Source: Bovifimicola sp964595785 (GTDB lineage Bacteria; Bacillota; Clostridia; Lachnospirales; Lachnospiraceae). Taken from it: a stretch of 11,728 nt of DNA. The stretch is from positions 1 to 11,728 of the forward strand of contig CAZQRO010000064.1 in assembly GCA_964595785.1 (NCBI GenBank), in the 5' to 3' direction. The notes beneath the pieces are model-generated. The model saw only the letters and a program-made list of their open reading frames with translations, was not told the origin of the DNA and did not search any database. Positions 1 through 6,785 of the stretch are shown here, piece after piece (the first letter of the stretch is position 1; every line of letters starts with the position of its first letter). Made by a program: the position numbers and the translations under genes.

Positions 1-100
1 GTTTATAAAAAAATATTTTAACATTTTAGAAACATTTAATCAAGTATATTAATGTATTCTATTCTAACATAATACTTTGTGATAAACTACTAAAATTTTC

Positions 101-120
101 AAATAGACAAATGTCTATTT
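101..120. promoter_or_regulatory. TetR-type operator palindrome
   Basis: A perfect 9-bp inverted repeat, AAATAGACA and TGTCTATTT, is separated by AA. It covers the likely -35 box (104-109) and the start of the spacer of the promoter that reads into the TetR-amylase gene. Size, symmetry and position match the operators of autoregulated TetR-family repressors, so binding by the regulator encoded 46 bp downstream would block RNA polymerase. The symmetry is seen directly; which protein binds is inference. Confidence 0.72.
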
Positions 121-132
121 TGGTGTTATAAT
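104..132 (+). promoter_or_regulatory. Sigma-A promoter of the TetR-amylase-glgB region
   Basis: The -35 box is TAGACA (104-109, five of six consensus bases). A 17-bp spacer leads to a perfect -10 TATAAT (127-132), preceded by TG at 124-125, which makes an extended -10. The start codon at 166 lies about 33 bp downstream. The rest of 1-165 is very AT-rich and holds no gene that I can see. Confidence 0.75.
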
Positions 133-165
133 AATTTTACTAATTAAAGAAAGAGGTTATTTTAA

Positions 166-2049
166 TTGGAAAATACTAAGATTACTAAAACAAAGACGGC
201 TATATTCACAGCTCTTGGCAGAATGCTTAATACAAAAGACATTCGCGATATAACAATTATTGAGTTATGTAAAGAAGCCGGTATCAACAAAAGCACATTC
301 TACCTTCATTATAAGGATATTTATGAATGTTCGGAAGAATTCATAGCACAGATTGTCTCACCCATTGTAGACATTATCTGCCAGAATGGTATTAATAATA
401 TGATTAAGGAACTGCCTGCTATCTGGCACAAGATTCTACTGCTAAACAAAGAACGTGGAGATTTGTATATGCCTTTTTTCAAATCCCCAAGTTTATCACC
501 GTTAATTCATAAGGTAAGAACAGAGATAATTGAATCTTTAGTAAAACGTTCAACCGTATTCGGCTTAAACGAAAAAGAAATGCTTAGTGCAAGAATTACC
601 ATTACTTTTTTCGTGAATGGTTTTTTAGGAATAATTGAAGAAAATGGTGTTAATCCAATATCTGTTGATTCATTGGATGTATTTGCCAAGAAACTGCAAA
701 AAGGATTTTTAGATTACAATTTATTTAAGGAGGATTTAAACATGTGGGCAGAAGAAAGCGTATTTTATCAGATTTATCCATTGGGATTTTGTGGGGCACC
801 TTTTGAAAATGATGGTGTACTTACATCAAGAATATTAAAAGTAAATGACTGGATACCACATATCAGCAAATTAGGTGTTAATGCCATCTACTTTTCACCT
901 GTATTCGAATCGGACACTCATGGATATAATACCAGAGATTATCGTAAGATTGATTGTCGTCTTGGTACAAATGAAGATTTTAAAAATGTATGTGATAATC
1001 TTCATAAATCAGGTATCAAAGTGGTACTTGACGGAGTATTTAATCATGTAGGCAGAGGTTTTTTTGCTTTTCAGGATGTTCTTAAAAACAGAGAAAATTC
1101 TCAGTATAAAGACTGGTTTGCAAGAATTGATTTTGGCGGAAATTCTAACTATAACGATGGTCTTTGGTATGAAGGCTGGGAAGGTAATTATGACTTAGTT
1201 AAACTTAACCTTAGAAATGAAGAAGTTATTAATTATATTTTAGAAAGCATCAAGTTATGGGTTACTGAATTTGGCATTGACGGAATAAGACTTGATGTTG
1301 CATATTGCCTTGATAAAGATTTCTTAAAAAGGCTACGGCATTTCTGCAATGGGCTTAAGCCGGATTTCTGGCTGCTGGGCGAACTTCTTCATGGTGACTA
1401 CAACCAGTTTGTAAATGATGATATGCTTCACAGTTGTACAAATTATGAGTGTTATAAAGGATTATTCTCAAGTTTTAATTCCATGAATATGTTCGAAATC
1501 AATCATTCACTTCTGCGTCAGTTCGGACCTGAAAACTGGACATTATATAAACGTAAACATCTTCTCAATTTTGTTGATAATCATGATGTTTCAAGAATTG
1601 CAAGTAATTTAAATAATGAAAATCATTTGCCGCTCATCTATGCATTGGCATTTGGAATGCCGGGAATTCCCTGTGTATATTACGGAAGTGAATGGGGAAC
1701 CAAAGCTCATAAGAATGAAGGTGACCCTGCTCTTCGTGCCTGTTTTGATACACCGGTTGACAATGAATTATCTGATTTTATTTCTAAACTTGCTAATGCC
1801 CATAAAAACAGTAAAGCAATATGTTATGGCGGTTTCAAATCCGTTGTGCTGACTAATCAGCAGTGTATATTTGAAAGAGCCTGTGATGATGAACGTGTAC
1901 TTGTAGCTATTAATGCTTCTTCTGATGATTATACTGCAGGTTTTGATGCCGGAATATCATCCGGTACCGATTTAATCAGCGGCGAAACTATAAATTTTGA
2001 TAATGGTTTATATATGAAAGGATATAGTGCTGCATTTATTAAATGCTAG
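166..2049 (+). CDS. TetR-family regulator fused in frame to GH13 alpha-amylase-type glycosidase
   Basis: The 627-codon frame starts at TTG (166), after AGAGG at 152-156. Residues 1-190 form a TetR regulator: the DNA-binding helices span about 12-54 and include the typical AGINKSTFYLHYKD, followed by a helical ligand/dimer domain. Residues 193-627 form a cytoplasmic GH13 enzyme with no signal peptide. All four conserved regions are present: DGVFNH (D289, H294), GIRLD (R375, nucleophile D377), the general acid in LLGE (E406) and FVDNHD (H473, D474). Family knowledge points to hydrolysis of short alpha-1,4-glucans, such as a maltodextrin glucosidase or neopullulanase-like activity; the exact substrate cannot be read. 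In this context the two halves are normally separate proteins. An AAGGAGG plus ATG at 742 could start the enzyme alone, so the fusion may be real, a recent stop loss, or a sequencing error. glgB follows 134 bp later on the same strand. Confidence 0.85.
   Translation: MENTKITKTKTAIFTALGRMLNTKDIRDITIIELCKEAGINKSTFYLHYKDIYECSEEFIAQIVSPIVDIICQNGINNMIKELPAIWHKILLLNKERGDLYMPFFKSPSLSPLIHKVRTEIIESLVKRSTVFGLNEKEMLSARITITFFVNGFLGIIEENGVNPISVDSLDVFAKKLQKGFLDYNLFKEDLNMWAEESVFYQIYPLGFCGAPFENDGVLTSRILKVNDWIPHISKLGVNAIYFSPVFESDTHGYNTRDYRKIDCRLGTNEDFKNVCDNLHKSGIKVVLDGVFNHVGRGFFAFQDVLKNRENSQYKDWFARIDFGGNSNYNDGLWYEGWEGNYDLVKLNLRNEEVINYILESIKLWVTEFGIDGIRLDVAYCLDKDFLKRLRHFCNGLKPDFWLLGELLHGDYNQFVNDDMLHSCTNYECYKGLFSSFNSMNMFEINHSLLRQFGPENWTLYKRKHLLNFVDNHDVSRIASNLNNENHLPLIYALAFGMPGIPCVYYGSEWGTKAHKNEGDPALRACFDTPVDNELSDFISKLANAHKNSKAICYGGFKSVVLTNQQCIFERACDDERVLVAINASSDDYTAGFDAGISSGTDLISGETINFDNGLYMKGYSAAFIKC
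727..744 (+). promoter_or_regulatory. Internal ribosome binding site and start codon for the amylase half
   Basis: AAGGAGG at 727-733 sits 8 nt before an in-frame ATG at 742-744 (codon 193 of the long frame). The protein from here begins MWAEESVFYQIYPLGF, a natural first beta strand of a GH13 barrel. This is the strongest ribosome binding site in the module, better than the one before the TTG at 166. A free 435-residue amylase (742-2049) is therefore very likely made even if the fusion is also translated. Confidence 0.7.
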
Positions 2050-2136
2050 TATAACATCTTCAAATCAACTGGTGTAAAAGCTACTAAATATTATAAAACT
2101 TTTTATACAAGTAAATTTATTCACTTTAAAATTTTG

Positions 2137-2158
2137 CCTGTGTCAAGCAGTATACAGG
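2137..2158 (+). other. Small hairpin in the glgB leader
   Basis: CCTGTGT (2137-2143) can pair in RNA with ATACAGG (2152-2158) using one G-U pair, leaving an 8-nt loop. It lies 7 nt before the AAAGG that serves glgB. There is no T run after it, so it is not a normal terminator. It may tune translation or mRNA stability, or be chance. Confidence 0.25.
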
Positions 2159-2183
2159 TTATAAGAAAGGCATGGTTATTATT

Positions 2184-3980
2184 ATGGATTTTTACGGATT
2201 TTATACAGGACAGGAATTCGAGGCTTATGAATATTTTGGCGCCCACATCGAGAAAAATGGTGTGAGATTCCGCACTTTCGCTCCTGCCGCAGGAAATATT
2301 GCAGTAATCGGAGATTTTAACAATTGGCAACCCGTTAATATGGACAGAGTACACGATGGGCAGTTTTGGGAGTGTCTTATCAAAAATGCAAAACCGGGAG
2401 ACAGATATAAATATCAGATTACTGCTGCTAACGGCATTATCGACCACTGTGACCCTTACGGATTCGGAATGGAACTCAGACCTGACAGTGCAAGTATAAT
2501 AAGAAACCTTGACGAGTTCACTTTTACAGATGATAAATGGTTAAAAAATAGAACTGACTTTAAGACTTCACCTCTTAACATTTATGAAGTCCATCTTGGC
2601 AGTTGGAAAACTAACTCTGATGATGAACACGGATGGTTTACTTACGACAAAATTGCGCCATCTCTTATTAGCTATATGACAGAAAATGGATATAACTGTC
2701 TTGAATTAATGCCTGTTAGTGAACATCCATGTGATGAAAGCTGGGGGTATCAGAACACGGGATTCTTTGCTCCTACCAACAGATATGGAACTGCCGCACA
2801 ATTTCAGAAAATGATTGATTTATTTCATGCTGCTGACATTGCTGTCATACTTGATTTTGTTCCCGTACATTTTGCCGTGGATGCTTATGCACTTGCTAAT
2901 TATGATGGTACAGCCCTCTATGAATATCCGCATAATGATGTAGGTGTAAGTGAATGGGGAAGCTGTAATTTCATGCACAGCCGCGGCGAAGTTCGGAGTT
3001 TTCTTAACAGTGCTGCTACTTACTGGATGGACAAATATCATATCGATGGACTTAGAATGGATGCAATAAGCCGTATCCTCTATTGGCAGGGTGATGAAAG
3101 ACGTGGTGTAAATGGCAATGCAGTTGATTTTATTAAAACATTAAACAGCGGACTTAAAAAACGTTTTCCAAACTGTCTGCTTGCTGCTGAAGATTCTACT
3201 AATTTTAAAGATGTCACAAAAGATGTATCAAAAGGCGGACTTGGATTCGATTACAAATGGGATATGGGCTGGATGAATGATACTCTCGAATATATGAAAC
3301 TCGACCCTCTGTTCAGAGGTGGAAGTTACCACAAGTTAACTTTTAGTATGATGTATTATTATGATGCTAATTTTCTTCTTCCTTTTTCACATGATGAAAC
3401 AGTTCACGGAAAATGTACAATTTTACAAAAAATTTTTGGAGAATATGAAGATAAATTTCCACAGGGACGTCTTTTATATATGTATATGATGACACATCCC
3501 GGCAAGAAATTAAACTTTATGGGAAATGAAATAGGTCAATTAAGAGAGTGGGACGAAAAGCGGGAACAGGATTGGGATATTCTAAAATACCCTATTCATG
3601 ATTCTTTTCATAAATATATGAAGGAACTTAATAAACTATATTTAACCAAAGCTGCATTATGGAAATATGACTATGACGAAAAAGGATTTGAATGGATAGA
3701 CTGCCACAGCGAAAGCCAATGCCTGTATTCCTATATGCGGACAGACGGAACTTCTAAAATCATAGTTGCCCTTAATTTCTCAGGTACTGTACAGCCATAT
3801 ATACTTGCTTTAAAGGAAAAGTCCAAATATAAAGTCCTTCTTAATTCTGACTACCTGAAATTCGGCGGTGAGACACCTGCAAGCCGCAAGAATCTTGTAG
3901 CTGATACAGATGGTCTTGCACTTGAACTTCCTGCATACAGCGGTATAATATTAGAAGAAATTCTCCCTGACAGCCACTAA
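2184..3980 (+). CDS. glgB: 1,4-alpha-glucan branching enzyme
   Basis: This enzyme cuts alpha-1,4-glucan chains and rejoins them as alpha-1,6 branches during glycogen synthesis in the cytoplasm. The 598-residue protein has an N-terminal CBM48/early-set domain (about residues 12-105, with GDFNNW), then the GH13 barrel and a C-terminal all-beta domain. The catalytic regions are visible: LDFVPVHF (D224, H229), GLRMD (R291, nucleophile D293), AAED (acid E336) and FSHDE (H403, D404). The length is usual for a short-N-terminus GlgB. Two ATGs compete. The one at 2172 lies only 1 nt after AAAGG (2166-2170), too close for normal initiation. The one at 2184 lies 13 nt after it and gives the usual MDFYGFYTG start, so I prefer it; the other adds four residues. 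The gene probably shares the TetR-controlled transcript, because no clear promoter is seen in the 134-bp gap. No other glycogen genes are in view. Confidence 0.93.
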   Translation: MDFYGFYTGQEFEAYEYFGAHIEKNGVRFRTFAPAAGNIAVIGDFNNWQPVNMDRVHDGQFWECLIKNAKPGDRYKYQITAANGIIDHCDPYGFGMELRPDSASIIRNLDEFTFTDDKWLKNRTDFKTSPLNIYEVHLGSWKTNSDDEHGWFTYDKIAPSLISYMTENGYNCLELMPVSEHPCDESWGYQNTGFFAPTNRYGTAAQFQKMIDLFHAADIAVILDFVPVHFAVDAYALANYDGTALYEYPHNDVGVSEWGSCNFMHSRGEVRSFLNSAATYWMDKYHIDGLRMDAISRILYWQGDERRGVNGNAVDFIKTLNSGLKKRFPNCLLAAEDSTNFKDVTKDVSKGGLGFDYKWDMGWMNDTLEYMKLDPLFRGGSYHKLTFSMMYYYDANFLLPFSHDETVHGKCTILQKIFGEYEDKFPQGRLLYMYMMTHPGKKLNFMGNEIGQLREWDEKREQDWDILKYPIHDSFHKYMKELNKLYLTKAALWKYDYDEKGFEWIDCHSESQCLYSYMRTDGTSKIIVALNFSGTVQPYILALKEKSKYKVLLNSDYLKFGGETPASRKNLVADTDGLALELPAYSGIILEEILPDSH

Positions 3981-3981
3981 T

Positions 3982-3993
3982 TTGCTCGAGCAA
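3982..3993. repeat. 12-bp palindrome just after glgB stop
   Basis: TTGCTCGAGCAA is a perfect palindrome that begins 1 bp after the glgB stop codon and is followed by TTT. As RNA it gives only a 4-bp stem with a TCGA loop, so it is at best a weak terminator. A protein-binding site is equally possible. Confidence 0.3.
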
Positions 3994-4045
3994 TTTCCTA
4001 TAAAGATTCGGGTGTCAAAAGGTATATCACTGATAGTGTTTCATC

Positions 4046-4158
4046 AATTTGTACAAAAGACTCCTCTTGCTATGCTACAATAATAAGATTTTCTATGTAT
4101 CTGATACTAAGAAAATCTTATTATCTTCGCAATGCAAGATACGTTCTTTTGTGCAATT
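4046..4158. repeat. Long imperfect inverted repeat between convergent genes
   Basis: The core is a perfect 15-bp stem (4080-4094 with 4110-4124) around a 15-nt loop. Outside it, TCTTGC (4065-4070) pairs with GCAAGA (4134-4139). Further out, TTGTACAAAAGA (4049-4060) pairs with TCTTTTGTGCAA (4145-4156) with one G-U pair. In total more than 30 pairs are nested in one symmetric element. It lies between the ends of glgB and lysR, which converge. It lacks a T run on either side of the core, so it is not a classical intrinsic terminator, although a long hairpin could still slow convergent transcription. A MITE-like or other dispersed repeat is the main alternative. I saw no clear target-site duplication. 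Confidence 0.75.
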
Positions 4159-4244
4159 CTGTTAAATAAAAATATAATTTATACTATTTGCCACAGCATC
4201 ATATTCTATGAGTTGCCCGGCAAATGGCATGAGGCCATTGATTT

Positions 4245-5123
4245 CTATAACAATTCCATCATTTTACTGCCTGCCACTGACATAGGTCGTTTTTCATCAC
4301 TGACAATGCACATACTTCTTAATGGTATTTCCTCGTCAAATTCTAATTCAAATATTTCTCCACTTTCAATATATTCCTCTGCAAAATCATATACTACACA
4401 ACCTATTCCAAGGTTTCTTCTCGTAAATTGAACTATCATGTCACTAGTTGCTAATTCAAATTCCGGCTCTAGTATAATGTCTTTTACTTTCAGAAATTCA
4501 TCAAGATATTTTCTCGTGCTTGTATTCTTCTCAAGACTAATTGTTGGTAATTCCATTAGCCTTTCATATTTCAATTTCTTACCCTTTAAATATCTGAATT
4601 CATTTCCGGCTACAAATACATCTTTAATCTTTCTCACTTCTTTAAGATGCAGATTCACATCATCTGATATCGGAGTGGTGACAACTCCAAAATCTATTTT
4701 GCCTTCCGAAAGATATCTTAAAGTTTCAGGGGTAGGACCATTAGTAACATTTACCTTTATACCAGAATATATTTCATGAAATTTTTCTAAAAATGGCAGC
4801 AGAAAATATTTGAGCGTCATATCGCTTGCCCCAATTCTGATTTCACCAATATCCATATGAATCATTTTAAGAAGGCTTTCTTCACCCTGCTCTAACTGCT
4901 CATAACCTTTCTTAACATAAGAGTAAAGCACCCTTCCCTCCATGTTAAGTTCAACTCCTTTTCTGCTTCTGTTAAACAGTTTACAGTCAAACTCCTTTTC
5001 TAACTGTCTGACTGCCTGACTGACAGCCGGCTGAGAAATGCATAACTTTTCCGCTGCCGCCGTAAAACTTCCGTATTCTGCTACATAGTAAAAAACCTTA
5101 TAATATTCAAGACTAATGTTCAC
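4245..5123 (-). CDS. LysR-family transcriptional regulator
   Basis: This 292-residue DNA-binding regulator has the full LysR length. Residues 1-60 hold the winged helix-turn-helix, with the typical FTAAAEKLCISQPAVSQAVRQLE (about 20-42). Residues about 92-292 form the periplasmic-binding-protein-like effector domain, beginning IGEIRIGAS. The start is GTG (5121-5123) with GAGG at 5130-5133, 6 nt upstream. The stop is TAG. It is the last gene on the minus strand after the purine genes, but two strong hairpins lie in the 167-bp gap before it, so it may be expressed separately. The effector and targets cannot be told from the sequence. LysR regulators often control a divergent neighbour, but none is present here. 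Confidence 0.92.
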   Translation of the reverse strand: MNISLEYYKVFYYVAEYGSFTAAAEKLCISQPAVSQAVRQLEKEFDCKLFNRSRKGVELNMEGRVLYSYVKKGYEQLEQGEESLLKMIHMDIGEIRIGASDMTLKYFLLPFLEKFHEIYSGIKVNVTNGPTPETLRYLSEGKIDFGVVTTPISDDVNLHLKEVRKIKDVFVAGNEFRYLKGKKLKYERLMELPTISLEKNTSTRKYLDEFLKVKDIILEPEFELATSDMIVQFTRRNLGIGCVVYDFAEEYIESGEIFELEFDEEIPLRSMCIVSDEKRPMSVAGSKMMELL

Positions 5124-5195
5124 TCTTTACCTCATGCCGGAGTACTTTTTTGTGAAGGCTGACGAGCATAATCTCAAATTCTGCTCTGTCATATA

Positions 5196-5221
5196 CAAGT
5201 TTGTGCTCCGCCACAAACTTG
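5196..5221. repeat. Strong 10-bp hairpin
   Basis: CAAGTTTGTG (5196-5205) and CACAAACTTG (5212-5221) pair perfectly around a 6-nt loop. On the minus-strand transcript the loop reads GCGGAG, which resembles a ribosome binding site. The hairpin lies in the leader of lysR and abuts the larger hairpin at 5224-5260. It has no T run in either direction. Confidence 0.7.
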
Positions 5222-5223
5222 GC

Positions 5224-5260
5224 GGGTGAAAGATTTGCTAATCAGCGAAATCTTTCACCC
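5224..5260. repeat. Strong 13-bp hairpin after the PurF-like gene
   Basis: GGGTGAAAGATTT (5224-5236) and AAATCTTTCACCC (5248-5260) pair perfectly. GCT/AGC extends the stem after a single bulged G. It starts 30 bp after the stop of the PurF-like gene in the direction of transcription. The minus strand continues GCCAAG rather than a T run, so termination would be atypical. mRNA stabilisation of the upstream gene or a repeat-element structure are alternatives. Confidence 0.7.
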
Positions 5261-5290
5261 TTATCTCCATTCCGTATATATATGAAATTG

Positions 5291-6694
5291 TTATTCTCTT
5301 CCATCCCAACAATAGGTACAAAGTTTATCTCTATCAATTCCTACTGATGCAATCATGTCATCTAATCTATGATATCGTAGTGAAGTAAAGTTTAATTCTT
5401 TTCTTATTTCCTCAATCATATTCTGATATCTTTCTGATTCGGGATTAGTATACTCATTAATAACATTTTTAGCATTATCACCTTCTAATCTCTGAATCAT
5501 ACGTCTTGTTATCAAATCCATTTCCGAAGTAGAACGCGAGAAATTAATGAACTTACATCCGTATACAAGTGGCGGACAAGCAGGACGGATATGCACCTCT
5601 TTTGCACCGCTTGAATATAAGAATTCCGTAGTTTCCCTAAGCTGTGTACCCCTTACAATAGAATCATCTATTAATAATAAGCTCTTATCCTTAATCAAAT
5701 CATGAACAGGAATAAGTTTCATTTTTGCTATAAGATTTCTCTTGCTCTGGATTGTCGGCATAAATGAACGTGGCCATGTAGGTGTATATTTGATAAATGG
5801 TCTTGAAAACGGAATTCCTGACTCATTGGCATATCCCACGGCATGAGCCGTTCCTGAATCTGGCACACCTGCCACAATATCCGGTTTTACATTATCACGT
5901 TTTGCAAGCATTGCCCCACAGTTATATCTCATCTGTTCAACACTTACGCCTTCATAAATTGAAGACGGATATCCGTAATATATCCACAGAAATGTACAAA
6001 TCTTCATATTTTTACCCGGAGCAGATACAGTTCTTACTTCTTCAGGTGTCATTATAACTATTTCGCCCGGTCCTAATTCTTTATAATCTTCATAACCAAG
6101 ATTCAGGTATGCAAATGATTCAAACGTAGCACAATAACCATCCTCCTTTTTACCTAAAACTACAGGAGTTCTTCCCATTTTGTCACGTGCCGCAAAGATT
6201 CCCTTAGGTGTCATAACTAAAATAGTCATTGAACCATCTATAATTTCCTGAGCATACTGAATACCTTCAATTATATTTTCCTTCTGGTTAATAATCGATG
6301 CCACAAGTTCCGTCGCATTAATATCTCCACCACTCATTTCTAAGAAATGCGGACTGCCTTTACTGAAAATCTTTTTAACAATCTCGTCTGTATTATTAAT
6401 TTTACCGACAGTAGTAATGGCAAAAGTACCATGATGTGAACGAACAATTAAAGGCTGTGGCTCATAATCTGATATACAGCCTATTCCAAAATTACCTTTC
6501 ATCTCATTAGCTTCTTTTTCAAATTTGGTTCTAAAAGGAGAATTTTCAATATTATGAATTGAACGATCAAAACCATCGTTTCCATATACAGCCATACCTC
6601 CTCTTCTTGTTCCTAAATGAGAATGGTAATCTGTTCCAAAGAATAAATCAAATACGCAGTCATTTTTTGATACTACTCCAAAAAATCCACCCAT
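5291..6694 (-). CDS. PurF-like amidophosphoribosyltransferase paralog lacking the catalytic N-terminal cysteine
   Basis: The 467-residue protein has the two-domain PurF fold: N-terminal Ntn glutaminase-like domain (about 1-220) and C-terminal phosphoribosyltransferase domain. The PRPP loop LLLIDDSIVRGT (339-350) and GVPDSG (276-281) are intact. Four cysteines, C233, C380, C459 and C462, align with the [4Fe-4S] ligands of Bacillus-type PurF. True PurF has a Cys nucleophile at the start of the mature chain. Here the protein begins MGGFFG, with glycine in that place and no propeptide, and the HNGN motif is replaced by GKINN. Glutamine hydrolysis should therefore be lost, leaving ammonia-dependent phosphoribosylamine synthesis, a partner role, or another phosphoribosyl transfer. 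The ATG at 6692-6694 follows GAGGG with 6 nt spacing. It lies 91 bp after purB with a hairpin between. An annotation pipeline would probably call it purF. Confidence 0.85.
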   Translation of the reverse strand: MGGFFGVVSKNDCVFDLFFGTDYHSHLGTRRGGMAVYGNDGFDRSIHNIENSPFRTKFEKEANEMKGNFGIGCISDYEPQPLIVRSHHGTFAITTVGKINNTDEIVKKIFSKGSPHFLEMSGGDINATELVASIINQKENIIEGIQYAQEIIDGSMTILVMTPKGIFAARDKMGRTPVVLGKKEDGYCATFESFAYLNLGYEDYKELGPGEIVIMTPEEVRTVSAPGKNMKICTFLWIYYGYPSSIYEGVSVEQMRYNCGAMLAKRDNVKPDIVAGVPDSGTAHAVGYANESGIPFSRPFIKYTPTWPRSFMPTIQSKRNLIAKMKLIPVHDLIKDKSLLLIDDSIVRGTQLRETTEFLYSSGAKEVHIRPACPPLVYGCKFINFSRSTSEMDLITRRMIQRLEGDNAKNVINEYTNPESERYQNMIEEIRKELNFTSLRYHRLDDMIASVGIDRDKLCTYCWDGRE

Positions 6695-6746
6695 TTCTTT
6701 CCCTCTTTCTGCTTTAATTCAAGCCACTATATTTTTTAACTTCAAA

Positions 6747-6772
6747 CAGGAATGCCCGCACAAGCATTCCTG
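6747..6772 (-). terminator. Hairpin between purB and the PurF-like gene
   Basis: CAGGAATGC and GCATTCCTG form a perfect 9-bp stem around an 8-nt loop, 14 bp after the purB stop on the minus strand. The transcript continues TTTGAAGTT, a short and interrupted U stretch, so termination would be partial. It could lower expression of the downstream PurF-like gene relative to purB or protect the purB mRNA 3' end. Confidence 0.5.
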
Positions 6773-6785
6773 TCGATAATTTTTA

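Larger units (their letters stand above)
5113..5270 (-). pseudogene. Frameshifted small reading frame over the hairpins, possible decayed gene or repeat
   Basis: On the minus strand ATG at 5268-5270, or GTG at 5256-5258 with GGAG 6 nt before it, opens a short frame that ends at TAG (5238-5240). In the next frame, an uninterrupted 42-codon stretch runs from 5241 to a TAG at 5113-5115. It reads ANLSPAKFVAEHKLVYDRAE and ends KKVLRHEVKSEH. One extra base near 5239 would join the two into one protein of about 48-53 residues, with KDFAD placed just before ANLSP. The 3' end overlaps the start of lysR by 11 nt. I have a weak memory of similar short peptides in Lachnospiraceae, which would suggest a dispersed element. 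It may equally be non-coding sequence whose codons look tidy. Confidence 0.35.

Noticed and set aside
2092..2107. 16-bp AT-only palindrome TATAAAA-CT-TTTTATA in the amylase-glgB gap
   Set aside because: It is built of A and T only, apart from its two-base centre, in AT-rich DNA. The hairpin would be weak and such palindromes are expected by chance.
4132..4779. Two plus-strand open frames opposite lysR
   Set aside because: They mirror the codon pattern of lysR on the other strand, have no domain content, and one begins inside the inverted repeat.
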